Shown here: piece after piece, positions 19,812 to 32,155 of the stretch
How positions within the stretch are numbered: the stretch's first letter is position 1
Layout: the number at the start of each line of letters is the position of its first letter
Source: Eleusine coracana subsp. coracana
Lineage: Eukaryota > Streptophyta > Magnoliopsida > Poales > Poaceae
Reading direction: 5' to 3'
Assembly (NCBI GenBank): GCA_032690845.1
Contig: CM064417.1
Location: 27,911,833 to 27,975,832 of the forward strand
Length of the DNA: 64,000 nucleotides
The notes under the pieces: model-generated
Database searches by the model: none
What the model was told of the DNA's origin: nothing
The model's input: the letters and a program-made list of their open reading frames with translations, nothing else
Translations under genes and position numbers: made by a program

Positions 19812-20182
19812 CTGAGGCGTAGTAGGTTGTGTAGGGTGGAAGCTCATGAAACTTTGTGCTCGTATGTGGATAGTGCTAGTAGTGCTAGGTGGAGTTGTAA
19901 CCGAAGCTCTTCCAGACCACGTGCTATCACGATGTAGTGATGTAACCTAAGGATTTCCATGTATTGGAAGACGTGTCACATGTACCCATGGTTTGATCAT
20001 AAGTATGTTGCCTATGGTGTTGAAACCAGTGGAATCCAAGTTACCACCCGTATTCTGCACCGTGCACTGTCAACAGTTCTGTTATGAGCAGTTAAAAATG
20101 TTATTGTTGTCACTGTATTATAGGCATATTACCATAATGTCTCAGGCGATGATCGGGCTAACATGCTTTACTCCTGTGACAG
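19812..20182 (+). other. Spacer between ORF0 and gag of element C
   Basis: 371 bases without recognised coding or repeats. It presumably lets gag be translated separately, but no splice or internal start signal could be assigned. Confidence 0.5.
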
Positions 20183-22640
20183 ATGGTGCAAACTCGCCGT
20201 GGTGGAGAGAACTGATGAGGACATCACTCCTATGGATACACACAACACTCCTCCAAATCTGGACTTGCAAGGTCCAATGACTAGAGCTCGTGCACGACGA
20301 CTAAATTTAGAGGTGAGCTCGTTCCTACGTTCTTCGCTATATGTTACTTTTGAGAATGGTTTGCTACCTAATGATTATTTTATGATTAGAAACCATGGAG
20401 AAGACCAGGAGATGATGGGAGAAGGAGTTGGGAACATGGAGGACCAGCAAGGGCTTGGAAGCCAAAGTGGAGGCCCAATCAAAACCGACTTCGAGTCTGT
20501 TTCGGGGCCCAGGACCAGTCTGTACTAAAACAGTCGCCCAGAGCGCATACGGACTCGGATTTGGACGTTCTACATATGCACGGAAAGATAAGGAGAAGAC
20601 CTTTCCAATGCCGCCGGCCTCATGTCAAAATTCATCCGGAGTCATCGGGAATCGTCAAAACAAGATAGAGTACAGAATCTGTGTCGGTGCTGTGTCGCCT
20701 ATTTTTGGCCTTTGGGCTTTGTATCTAGTTGAGCCCAATTAGGGGCGCGTCCAGAGGGTCTTGCACGACCCTAGGGTCTTTATATACAGCCGCCACCGTA
20801 CCATTAGGGTTCGGGTTTTGCTTAGATCAATTCTGTTCATAAACAGTTTTGCCGTTCATCGGTTTGTGAGACCCCAACTTCGAGAGTTTAATCATACATC
20901 TGCAATTGTGTTGCATTCTTCGTTGTTCTTGCTTGTGTTCTTGATTCGTAGGCAGGGATTAGCCTTCTCGGCGAGGTCAATCGTCTTTTGGACGGTTGAT
21001 AACCAGAGGAGACGTCGTGCTGCGATTGCGGGGTTTAGAACGTGCTGTTCTGAAGCCGGATCGATTTGTGTGTCGCCTCCGACCAAATCAACTTACCAAG
21101 AACCTTTCGGAAGATCGGGAACCCTTGTCCACATCAAGAACCTCGGTGATGCTCCCGGTGCCTCCAACGCGGGTAGAAACTAGCCGCCACCCAATGCTCC
21201 GCCCATGACGCCGATGGAGCAGCTCATCCACAATCAGACCGAGATGTTCCGCATGTTCATGGAGAACATGAATCACCAAGGAGCTCCCGGACCACCACCG
21301 CCGCAGCCCCGCGAATCGTCCTACAGCGACTTCTGGGCAACTCATCCGCCCACATTCGGCGAAGCTGGTGATCCGCTCGAAGCGGATAATTTCATTCGCA
21401 CTCTGGAGTCGAAGTTTGCCCTGCTCCACTGCACCGACCACCAGAAGCACCTCTTCGCTGCGCAGCAACTCTGTGGTTCTGCAAGTGCCTGGTGGGCGAG
21501 CTACACCACTGCTCTTGCCCCTGGCCACCAAGTCACTTGGCCGGAATTCTGCACCGCCTTTCGTGCACACCACATTCCTGCTGGTCTTATGAAGCGCAAG
21601 CTGCAGGAATTTCTCAACCTGAAGCAAGGCGCGGGAACCGTGCAAGAGTACGCACGGAAGTTCAACTACTTGACTCAGTATGCTTCGTATCATGCCGATA
21701 CGGACGAGAAGAAGAAGGATTGTTTCCGTTCGGGCCTTACCCCAAAGCTACAGGACCGTCTGGCACAAGTTACCGTAGGAACATTCAACGACCTAATAAG
21801 TGCCGCCATTGTACAAGATGATGCCATCCGTGCTAACCAGGAGGACAAGAAGAGGAAGCGTGCTATGGGAAGTTCGTCCGGCTCCGCACTGCCCAAGTAC
21901 AGGCTGGCAATCACCTCCCCAATGGGACAGAAGTTCTGAGCTGCGGCCCCGTCAGGAGGAAGACCTCGTCCGACCTACTCGCAGCAGCACTTCCATTCCC
22001 ATGGAGGCAGCCAGCAGCCCTCCGCTGGTCCCCGCCCTCCGCAGCAGACTAATCAAGTTGTGAAGCACAACTCCTCGCAGCCATGCTACAACTGTGGCCG
22101 AACCGGTCACTTTGCCAAAGAGTGCCGCTTTCCGAAGCGCAACCAGGGAAACAACAACAACTCCAACCCCTTCGGGAACTGCAACAACCACCCCAGCAGT
22201 GGTAACAACCACGGCAACAATGGGGGTCGTCCCCAGTCTTCTGCCCTTACCCACAAGAATGGCCGAGTCAATTATACCACGGTCGAAGAAATTCAAGTCA
22301 GAGAGCCCGTTCTCGCGGGTACGTTCTCGATCAACCGACACGCTACTATGGTTCTTTTTGATTTCGGAGCAACGCATGATTTTATTAGTCAAGCATGTGT
22401 GAATCATCTGAAAATCATCCCCACCACTACGGGAACTCCGTACATCATCACATCCCCCGGTGGGAAAATAAGGACTCATCTTGAGTTGAGAAAAGTGCCA
22501 CTTAAGTTAGCAGGCAATGTGTACCCCGCTTCGTTAATCATCTTAGATGGTCAGGGTATTGACATAATTCTTGGTATGAGGTGGATGACTAAACATAGAG
22601 CCGTCTTACACATCGAATCCCGGGAAGTCCCTAGTTTATT
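20183..22640 (+). pseudogene. Gag-protease of element C, split by a solo LTR
   Basis: Gag starts at ATG 20183 (MVQTRRGGEN) and is cut at 20212 by a solo LTR, resuming at 21142. A TAG follows at 21181. From 21205 the frame gives a Tekay/Del-type Gag (words THPPTFGEAGDPLEADNFIRTLESKF, with AQQLCGSASAWW), a stop at 21937, then a zinc knuckle CYNCGRTGHFAKEC (about 22084-22125). The protease reads DFGATHDFIS where DSGATHSF is usual, so the catalytic loop is changed. It ends in GMRWMTKHRAVLHIESRE, where the deletion begins. Confidence 0.85.
20213..21136 (+). repeat. Solo LTR of the element A family, in element C gag
   Basis: 924 bp from TGATGAGGACATC to CCACATCA, flanked by perfect AGAAC repeats (20208-20212 and 21137-21141). 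There is no internal sequence, so it was probably left by LTR-LTR recombination. Its CR-like frame is still open (20222-20528) and the TATA region is present. Confidence 0.93.
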
Positions 22641-22645
22641 GCTCG

Positions 22646-23171
22646 TTTTTGGGAGCAGCTACATTCTTGTCTTGGCACCACCCTTATCCGAAGTTCTGCT
22701 TATCACCCGCAGACCGATGGTCAAACCGAGAGGCTGAACCAATATTTAGAGGACATACTAAGAGCCTGTGTTTTGGACAATCGGGAGAATTGGGAAGATT
22801 GTCTTCCGTTCGCCGAATTCTCATACAACAATAGCTATCAGGAGAGTTCGGGAATGTCACCGTTTGAGGCCTTGTACGGTCACTCATGCCGAACGCCGCT
22901 GAATTGGTCCAAATCAGGGGAAAGAACTAATTTTGGTCCCGACCTCGTCATACAAGCCGAAGAAAAGGTGCGGCAAATTCAAGCTAACATGAAGGCAGCA
23001 CAATCCCGTCAAATCAGCTATGCCAACAAAAGGAGACGCCCATTGGAGTTCGAGAAGGGAGATCATGTCTATCTACGAGTCTCTCCCAATAAGGGCGTAT
23101 CTCGCTTTGGAATCAAGGGCAAATTAGCACCCCGCTACATCGGACCCTTTCCGATCATGGAGAAGCATAGA
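22646..23171 (+). pseudogene. Integrase C-terminal part of element C
   Basis: Begins inside the integrase core (LGTTLIRSSAYHPQTDGQTERLN, third acidic residue present), then NRENWEDCLPFAEFSYNN, YGHSCRTPLNW, and a GPY/F-like PRYIGPF near 23134-23154. RT, RNase H and the first two catalytic acidic residues are lost by the deletion at about 22640. The frame ends at the junction with the second copia copy; no chromodomain is reached. Confidence 0.85.
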
Positions 23172-25027
23172 GAACCCTGATGCCCACAATATGATTGTTG
23201 GGCTTCGTGGCATGTTTGAGAACCATGCAAGGACTGAGAGGTATAACATCTCAAAGGCCTTGTTTGCGTACATGCTAACTGAAGGTAGTCCCGTCAGTCC
23301 TCATGTAATTAAGATGATTGGTTACATTGACAGTCTGGAGAAGCTTAGTTCTCCCCTTAGCCCAGATTTGGCTATGAATGTCGTTCTCCAGTTGCTCCTA
23401 GCGAGCTATGAGCCATTCATAATAAATTTTCATATGAATAACCTGGAGAAGACTATGGCTGAATTGCATGGGATGCTAAAGACTACCGAGGAAAGCATCA
23501 AGAAAACCAAGGCAAATCATGTGATGATGGTGCAGAAGGCTAGGAAGAGAAAGCGCAAGCCCAAGGCTATGAGTGCGGATGAGATCTGAAGCTCAAAGCC
23601 TAAGGTTGCAGCAGCTCCTCCAAGACCAAGAGTGCCTCCAAGCGATCCTTGCCATTATTGCAAGAAGACTGGGCACTGGAAGAGAAACTGCAAGCTTTAC
23701 TTGGAAGAACTCAAGAAGAAGAAGGCTGCTTATCCTTCTACTTCAGGTATCAATGTTATTGAAATTAATCTTGCTACTTGTCCTGATGATTCAAGGGTAT
23801 TTGATACCGAATCGATGATTCATACTTGCAAATCATTGCAGGGTCTTAAATGGAAAAGGAAGTGTGCAAGAGGCAAGGTGGATGCTCGTGTCGACAATGG
23901 TTGAAAAGTTGCTGCGTTGGCTGTTGGGACTTACCCACTCTCATTACCATCGGGATTAGTTTTGAAATTAAATAATTGTTATTATATTCCTGCCTTAGGC
24001 AAAAATATTATATCCTCCTCATGTTTAGAGGAAGTTGATGGTTATGAGGTCATAATAAGGAACAAATGTTGCTCTATTTATTTGAATGATATTCTCTATG
24101 CAAATTGTCCATTAGTGAATGGATTGTATTGTCTTGATATGGAGAATAGGCCAATTTATAACATTGAGCCAAAGTGATCTTCCATTGTCCTTTTGGGGAT
24201 ACGCTTTAGAAACTGCTGCTTTCACTTTAAATAGGGTTCCATCTATATCTGTAGAGAAGACGCCATATGAGATATGGACCGGGAAGCGTCCCGTGCTGTC
24301 TTTTCTCCAGATTTGGGGTTGTGAGGCTTATGTAAAACGTATGACGTCTGATAAGCTTTCTCCCAAGTCAGATAAATGTTTCTTTGTAGGATATCCTAGG
24401 AAAGCCAAAGGGTATTATTTCTACAGCCAGGAGGAGGGCAAAGTGTTTGTTGCTCGGAATGGTGTCTTTCTAGAGAAAGAGTTTCTGTCATGAAAGATAA
24501 GTGGGAGGAGAGTGCAACTTGAAGAAGTTCAAGAAACACTAGAAAATGTTTCTTCTCCCATTGAACCTCAATTGGAATAGGTTGTACAAGATGTTGTAGA
24601 ACCTATTGTTGAGACACCAGCCCCATATAGATCTAAATGGGTATGTCGCGCACCTGAAAAGTTCACGCTCCTAACGATGGGGTAGCACAACATATTATTG
24701 TTGGACAATGATGAGCCTAAGACATACACGGAAGCAATGATGGGACCAGACTCTGAGAAATGGCTTGGAGCCATGAGATCCGAATTAGAATCCATGAGAG
24801 AAAATCAAGTTTGGAACTTGATTAATCCACTTGATGGTGTTAAAACCATTGAGTTTAAATGGGGTTTTAAGAAAAAGATAGACAAGGATGGAAATGTTCA
24901 CATCTATAAAACACGATTGGTGGCGAAAGTTTTTAAACAAATTCAAGGTGTTGATTATGATGAGACCCTCTCGCCCGTCACTATGCTAAAGTCTATTCGG
25001 ATCCTCCAAGCAATTGCCGCATACTAT
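23172..25027 (+). pseudogene. Copia D left half, second (duplicated) copy
   Basis: Nearly identical to 4437-5624 plus 13431-14089: Gag, zinc knuckle (about 23650-23691), protease region with DTES, the same integrase core deletion after YNIEPK, integrase C-terminus and RT start. The element A site is empty here (CCCAAG followed by TCAGATAAAT near 24370). It ends at exactly the same base as copy 1, where a C-type LTR follows. The junction at about 23169-23173 shows a short AGAGAA overlap between element C and copia. This is a duplicated segment and not an independent insertion. Confidence 0.88.
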
Positions 25028-28000
25028 TGTGACATCCCAAGTCACAAGATGTTGATCAAGCTTGCACAATGTTAAATTGCTGACTAATTTAAAATTTCAA
25101 ATAATGAAAGTGCCAAAGAAAAAGGGGAATTAACTTAAATAGAAATTCCACTAATTGGCCAAGTTTTAGCTTTTCAAAAACTTTGCAAAACTCAATGGAA
25201 GTGTGCCCATATTTTTGCATATTCCAGTGGGACGTGGCAAGAAAGAATTTTGGGGAATTTACTGGAATTTTTGGTAAAGGTTTAACCCCCCTAAAAATTC
25301 CCTAAGTGCAGAGAACAGCACCTCTGTTCCAGGAATTTTACTGAATTTTCCAGAAAGAATCTCGACGTGGCCCCAAAAGCAAAGTTGGCAAGTAGGATTT
25401 GCTGAACCTACACAAAACTTTGCTAAGGATTTGAAGCATCGTAATTGGAGAATTTAGCAAATTGCCGAACACTGTTCTAGTCAATCGAGGTCAACCACTC
25501 TCTGTCCTTGAGCCATTCTCCGATCGACACCGTCGTCCTCTTTCGCCGGCCACCGTGCGCCTTCTCTCTCCCTTGCCCATCCCGGCCATTGCTCCGCCTG
25601 CCATCGCTGTGCCATCGGCGCCGCTTTGAAGGCAACCACCGTCGAGCCACCCGCCCGCTGCCAGCTCACCCCCGATCTCTCTCTCCCTTTCCCGGTTATA
25701 AGCGCCCGGCGGCAAGAGCCTCTCCCCGCGCTCCCGGCAAGTACCACCCCCCCACACTTTTCTCTACCCCCCCTCTCCCCACTCCAGAGACTCCTGGCCC
25801 CTACATCTCCATCGCCGGTGAAAGCAGTGGCGGGATTTGGAGCCGTGCCCCTGTTTTCAGCCGCCATGACCGCCGCCCCGTCGAGCTACGCCTAGGCCGC
25901 CTCCCGTTCGCTCCTACCTCCTCAAATCGTTGCGCAAGGGTCTTCCCTGGCAGTTCTCTGACCCGCTCCCCCTCTGCCGCAGGGACCTCGCCGGAATCGA
26001 CGAAGGAAGTAGTCGCCACCGTCGGGTTCTCCCCCACCCCGCCGACGAGACCCCCCTTCCGGCCCTCCCCGTCGCCTAGCTCCTCCACGCCGTCGATCTC
26101 CACACCGAGGTGATGCTCTCCCTCCACTCCCCGACCCTTCTCGCTCACCGTGCTCGCCGCGAAACGACGCCGTACACCCCCCTGCTCCGCCGCTCATCGC
26201 CGGCCATCTCCGACGATCCCCCCCCTAGACACCACCGGACCCACGCGATCGCCGTGAGGCGCTAAGCACGTGTGCACACGGCGTTGGCCGAGCCGCGCTG
26301 CCGATTGGCCGCTGGCCGAGCTCGCCGGCGCCGGCCACCGCGCGCGCGCGCCCGCGAGTTTGAAAAATGCCGAATGGTAGTTCTGTAAATTACCCCCAAC
26401 TTTGCTAAAAACTTCAAAAATTGATTACTCGAAAAGTAAAAGCCCAATGAGCGTGAAACCAATTTTGTTGGATTCCTAAAATCTTCCTCTACCAGAAAAA
26501 CAAGATGAGAGCCAGGGTTATGCAGTAGCTTAGTAAAATTAAATCACCAAAGTTAGAACCTTGCTAAGAGTATTAAATTCATAATTCAAAATTTATAACT
26601 GATAAAATCATGGGATTTGGTCAGTAAGCACTTCATGTCATTCCTAAACTTTCTGATAAAGAACATTTCCATCTTTTATGCAAATATTTAGTGTTATTGC
26701 ATAATCCCTATTTTTAGTAAATTAATTTCTATAAATGCTTGGGTAGGATTTTAATTCTGAAATTTTCCATTCCTGCTCTTTGGGCATTTCTACATAACTA
26801 TAAAATCTCCATGAAAAATTTTGGGCACCATCAGTATGCTTTTGGTTGTTGAGTTACTCATTCATAATTAGCTTAAGAAATTCAATATAATTGTTGCCTA
26901 ATATATGCATATAGTTATTATTAGTGGTAAATCCATCCTTGGGACAGCCCATGCAACATGTTAATCTTGACTTGCAGTAAAGTTATGATTTTCTTTTGCA
27001 TACTAATGATTCACAATTAGTGTATATATTTAGATTAGTCAGGGCTATAATTAAAAGTGAACATGTCAAATTCTAGGAGGTTGCAATTAACCTTGCAAGA
27101 TAAAATTTCTATGTTCTCTTGCATAGGTAGTTTAATTGGGGAATGCACCCTAGGTAAGTGGGAAGTTAAGAAGCTTTGCATGTTTGCTAAGTAGGCCTCG
27201 GCATACCGAGGGGAAAATACCCTGTTAATTAATTGACACCAATGGTATACTTGTAAGTGGATATAGGTGATATGCTCATTTATTACCATGCCTCCCACTT
27301 CCCCGAATTAGAAGTTTGTCCCCTGAAATTTAATAATTGCCAGAGTGTGGTACAAACATGTCATCTCATGCATGACCATCATTCCATCAAATCCTATTTA
27401 TGGAGGAAGTGTCATGCATCATCGTCCAACTCCTGACCGTGCATTGCACTGCATTGACTAGGGAGCGAGACTGGGAGCAAGGACGTGGCAAGCAACCCTA
27501 AGGAGCCCGAAGTTGAGCTAAACCCCGCCGAGAACTTTAACTACGATCACTCCCAAGGCAAGCCCCGGTACACACATACTTATTTACGAGTCCTTTTTAT
27601 TTTGTCACCATAGAGAGATATTGTATTGTGCATTAGGTATAGGGCTTGGATGGAAACCCACTTGCATAAACAAACTATGACCTTTCGTTAGCAACTGCTA
27701 GGCTTAAATTAGTGGAGTCAACGGTAGGCTGTGGGATCACTTGATGCAATCTTGATTCACATGAAGAATGAAATTGGTTAAAACTTTAGGACCTATCGTT
27801 GCAACTCCGCGGACAAGTATTGAACAGTACCAAGTGCATACCTCTATATGGGAATTGGTAAACCTAGTAACTTGGGCACCGTATTGTCGGACGGTATTAC
27901 TCATCGATCCAGAGGTGATGTGAATGGCACGGTGGATGCACGGGTCGAGGACCGCTGGAGAGTGCACGGCTTAAGCCTCGGATGCGAAGTACTATATCGC

Positions 28001-28930
28001 GGGGAGGACGTGTACTCGGGATCGATGGCCCCGGATCGAATTTATCGCAACCTCGTGAACGGTGGCCATACGTGTTCTTAAATGATGCGTATGTCGTGCA
28101 TTTGGGTTATTCTCCTGCAGGATGTAAATCAATTCGAATTGCCGTCCCTCGCGGTTATGAGTACCTCTTGTTTCGAGCAGTGGCAATGATATGTTAAGTA
28201 GAGAAGTTTGTTTATGATGCTGAAATTTAATTACTCTATAATTGTTTCGAGCAGTGGCAATGAGTACCTATTGCTATGTTGTATTGCTCTTTATAATTGT
28301 ACAAGTCTTAGTGGCTAGCTAGGTTCAACTACAGTCCCTCTTCTACAACAAGCAACCAAGATCTTAGTTAAGGAATAGGCATCGCAGCATAGCACTAGTA
28401 GATGCTTTTATGCAAATATCAAATAAACCTGGTCAGCCCCCTGCATACTAGGAGTCGGTTTTAGTAAACCCTTTGGACGGGTAAGTCTTGCGGAGTATGC
28501 TAGATACTCAGGCTTTGCGATTATGTGGTTTTCAGGTTTGCCTCAAGCAACTTATTGCGATTGCTGTAACAAAATTGTGTGGGAAGGTGAGGAGCCCCAG
28601 AACTGGACCATTGAATGGGTCCCCGGCTCCCCTAATCAAGAAGAGTGAGCTACTGCCCTAGGGCCGGCATGGCTTACTTAGGTTCTGCGGAGTGTTTGTC
28701 GTATCTTCCGCCTCCGCATATTTATGTAATATGAACCAAGAACATATGTATGATAATGTAACTAAATTTGCTTCCGCTATGACTCTTGAACTTATAATAT
28801 TATACACTTAATGATGTATCTCTGTAAATGATGGATGTCCTGTGTGAACGCTATGTACGGTTACTTCGTTGACCATCTCCCGAGGTGATCCTGTACGGCA
28901 CACTCTATACTTCGGTATAGGGTTGCGACA
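25028..28930 (+). repeat. Solo LTR of element C type in copia D
   Basis: 3903 bp, with the same ends as 14090-17993. Flanks are ACTAT (25023-25027) and ACCAT (28931-28935): a 5-bp target duplication with one change, and copia coding continues on both sides. Compared with the first LTR it lacks about 25 bp near 27680 and has a roughly 30-bp insertion near 28240 copied from the sequence about 70 bp upstream. Confidence 0.88.
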
Positions 28931-30142
28931 ACCATGATTCTAAGATATGGCAAATGGACATCAAAACGGCTTTCCTTAATGGAAACCTAAGTGAGGATGT
29001 GTACAGGATACAGCCTGAAGGTTTTGTTGATCCATAAAATGCTGGGAAATTATGCAAACTTCAAAAGTCCATCTATGGATTGAAGCAAGCATCTCGGAGT
29101 TGGAACCTTCATTTTAATGAGGAAGTCAAAAGGTTCGGCTTCATCAAGAATGAAGAAGATCCTTGTGTTTACAAAAAGGCTAGTGGGAGTTTCTAGTGCT
29201 TCATGTGGATGACATATTGTTGATCAGAAATAATATTCCAATGCTTGAAGATGTTAAGTCTTCATTAAGAAAAAGTTTCTCAATGAAGGAGTTGGGAGAG
29301 GCATCATACATTTTGGGCATTAAGATCTATAGAGATAGATCAAAAAGGCTAATTGGATTAAGCCAATACACGTACATCGACAAGGTATTGAAATGGTTAA
29401 ATATGCAAGATTCAAAGTTCTTGCCATGTCGCATGGCATTACCCTTAGCAAGACTCAGTGTCCTTCGACACCTGATGAGTTAGAGAAGATGAGAGCGATC
29501 CCGAATGCTTTGACTATCTGATCCATCATGTATGCCATGATATGTACGCGCCCAGATGTACTCTAAGCGCTACAAGTAGATTCCAATCAAACCCAGGAGA
29601 AGCTCACTCGGTGGCTAGTAAGAATATCCTAAAGTACTTGAGAAGAACTATGGATATGTTCCTACTTTATAGAGGTGAGGAAGAGCTCATTGTAAATGGT
29701 TACACTGATGCTAGTTTCCAAATCGACAAGGACAATTCAAGATTGGAGGCGCGATGAGCTGGAAGAGTTCCAAGCAAGATACGGTTGCTGACTCAACAAC
29801 AGAGGCCGAGTACCTTGCCGCTTCAGAAGCTGTGAAGGAAGCTGTTTGGATCAAAAAATTTGTTTTTGAGTTGGGTGTGGTTCCTAGTGCGTCCAATCCA
29901 ATGGACCTCTATTGTGATAATAGTGGTGCCATTACGCAAGCCAAGGAGCCTAGAGCGCATCAAAAGAACAAACAGATAATACGGCGTTTTCATCTCATCT
30001 AGGACATTGTTCATCAAGGTGACATGAAGATATGCAAGGTGCATACGGATTCAAACATTGCTGATCCGTTAACAAAACCTCTCTCTTAGCCCAAGCATGA
30101 GGCACATATGATATCCATGGGTATTAGATATCTACATGATTA
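28931..30142 (+). pseudogene. Copia D RT and RNase H, right half
   Basis: Resumes the RT exactly after the LTR: IWQMDIKTAFLNG, GFVDP (followed by a stop), YGLKQASRSWN, and the catalytic box as LHVDDILL (about 29200). Then the RNase H region: DASF at about 29708-29719, ADSTTEAEYLAASEA, DNSGAI, and ADPLTKPLS near 30062-30088. Several frameshifts and stops (29036, 29194, 29755, 30000, 30088) make it non-functional. The coding ends near 30142. Confidence 0.85.
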
Positions 30143-31077
30143 ATGTATGAGAGATTGTGTAACACCTATGTTATGTATGATTGAATAAAGTGTTATTCTG
30201 TTCCTTGGATAATAATTATTTCATTGATTAGCAAGTACGTGACTTGTTTGTGAAACTCATTGTTCTTTCATATTATTATCGTAAATGATCCCTAGTTCCT
30301 TATCATTATGTGGCACAATGATGATTCATGCACAAACACATGTGTTGGTTGATGATCATGTTTCACAGATCATAGATATGGAGATATCAAATTATAATGT
30401 GGACACATGTTGGCGAACATGGTGTTGGATTGACCCACTAATAGACTCTGCTGAGATATTATTATTGTGCCATCAGTTGTTGTCTTGTATGATGTACCTT
30501 TCGGGATCCTTAGACCTGAGATCATCATTGATACCTAGAATGTGTAATAGCACAGTTATGGGGTTACCAAATGCTATTCCGTAACTGGGTAGTCATAAAG
30601 GTAATTTTCGAGTATGCTATGAAACATGTCGTGGGGTGTGAGCGATCAAGATGGAATTTGCCCCTCCTGATAATAGGAGAGATATCTATGGGCCCCTCGA
30701 GTTAGATGGATTTGGAAGTGCATGGCCATGCCAATGTGATTAAAAGTTAATCACAATGACTTAGAGTTAGTCATGATAAATCCACTAGACGTTCAAGTGA
30801 ATGGTCGAGCAATTACAAGGATGACACGTATCTCGCCTTGAGCTTCACTGATATCATGAGGCAAAGGGATCGGTGAATGCGTATGTTAAAGGTTTAGCCG
30901 ATATGATCTTTATGTGTACACAAGAATCAATATGTCCTGCTAGGTGCCGCTATTGATTTATGATTTGAAAAATGGTTTTCACATCATTGTCGTGTACATG
31001 TGAACCTAATGGGTCACACACTTAACGGGTTGGAACATTTCTTGCCTATGTGGTTGTCTCTAGTGCAAGTGGGAGAT
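30143..31077 (+). other. Copia D 3' noncoding region with purine tract
   Basis: About 930 bases without domains, ending in AAGTGGGAGAT (31067-31077), the polypurine tract directly before the 3' LTR. Confidence 0.75.
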
Positions 31078-31584
31078 TGTTGGAGATATGCCCAAGAGAC
31101 AATATGAATTTGATTTGTATGTGAGGGTCATACGGATATTGATCCGTGAGGGATTAGTCCACTAATGTATTACCTAGTCGAGGCCCATTAGATGGATCTA
31201 TATAAGTGGAGGCGGGGCAAGGGGTACGACATACCAGTAGTCCATAACCCTAGCTGCTGTGCTCCTCTCTCTCGCCCGCAAAACCCTAACTGTGTTGTCG
31301 GTGCTAGCACGCCGCGCACAGTGCTCCAACCCCCTATGTGTGGATACCGCGAGGAGGCACTACTGTTGCTGTGGTGCCGGATGGCTGGAGTAGGAGGAGA
31401 CAATTGATGTGATCGACTATTTCCTCTACACTGACGCGTGACTATGTTGGATTGAGCTGCTCCAACATTCGCTTCCGCTCCGCCTACACGTCTAATGGTA
31501 ATGATCCATGATCCCCTCTTGCAAGGTTTCCTGGTTGAACGGTAGAAATTGTTTCTTGCTATCGTAGCTCCCCGTTACCCAACA
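31078..31584 (+). repeat. 3' LTR of copia D
   Basis: 507 bp, from TGTTGGAGATATGCCC to CCCAACA. It is paired with 2652-3154 and has the same TATATAAG box (31199-31206). Confidence 0.9.
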
Positions 31585-32155
31585 AACCGTTCAAGCAATA
31601 GGTAAAGGATGGACATCAAAGCTACCTGATGCCCTATTGGCATATAGGAGTTCATACAAGACACCAGTTGGCATGTCACCTTACCAGCTCGTTTATGGAT
31701 AAACAAGTTACCTATCAGTCGAGCTAGAACACAAGGTAGAATTGGCCATTCGGAGATGGGATATGGACCTCAAGGTAGGAGGAAGGCCCCCCAAAATGTA
31801 GTTGTCATAGCTAGAAGAATGGAGTAACAAGGCCTATCACAATGCCAAGTTCTACAAAGAGAAAAAAAGCGATGGCAAGAAAGATTGGCCCAACCAACAT
31901 AATTCAATCCAGGCGACAAAGTGCTAAGTTTCAACTCCAGAGCCAAGGTATTCGGCAAAGGGAAGCTTAAGAGCAAATGGGAAGGACCATTGACTATCAT
32001 AGAAACCACATCATAAGGAGCAATCGTACTCCATAATGACGGAGGCAAACAATTCAAGGTCAATGGTCGTCGATTGAAAGCTTTCATGGAGCCATACGCC
32101 AACCAAGGTAAGGAGGTAGACATAATAAACTTAATTGATTTTAAAGCTCTACCTT
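31585..32155 (+). pseudogene. Athila-like integrase fragment, right part
   Basis: Continues the frame broken at 2651: KGWTSKLPDALLAYRSSYKT, PVGMSPYQLVYG, VELEHK, then after stops and shifts GKLKSKWEGPLTII and a short C-terminus ending near 32155. GMSPYQLVYG with a following VELEHK is typical of the Athila type. Many disruptions. Confidence 0.75.

Larger units (their letters stand above)
14090..23171 (+). mobile_element. Tekay/Del-type gypsy element C, truncated
   Basis: The 3.9-kb LTR (14090-17993) is followed by an exact tRNA-iMet primer site, a leader, a coiled-coil ORF0, then gag, a zinc knuckle and protease. An internal deletion removes RT, RNase H and the integrase N-terminus, and then an integrase C-terminal part runs to about 23171. 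There the sequence jumps into a second copy of copia D instead of reaching a 3' LTR. Very long LTRs opening TGTGACATCC and an extra frame before gag fit RIRE3/RIRE8-like members of the Tekay/Del lineage (inference from family knowledge). A solo A-family LTR is nested in gag. Confidence 0.85.
2652..31584 (+). mobile_element. Ty1/copia element D with nested insertions and a duplication
   Basis: Terminal repeats at 2652-3154 and 31078-31584 begin TGTT(A/G)GAGATAT and end CCCAACA. The flanks AACCA (2647-2651) and AACCG (31585-31589) look like a 5-bp target duplication with one change. In order the element has LTR, tRNA-iMet primer site, leader, gag, zinc knuckle, protease, integrase with an internal deletion, RT, RNase H, 3' noncoding part, purine tract and LTR. 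It is interrupted by element A, by element C and by a tandem duplication of its own left half. It resembles TNT1-94-like grass copia elements; the exact lineage is uncertain. It is defective. Confidence 0.85.

Noticed and set aside
23172..25027. Reading the second copia segment as an independent copia insertion
   Set aside because: It begins in mid-gag without an LTR, shares the integrase deletion and ends at the same base with the same LTR as the first copy, so duplication is simpler.
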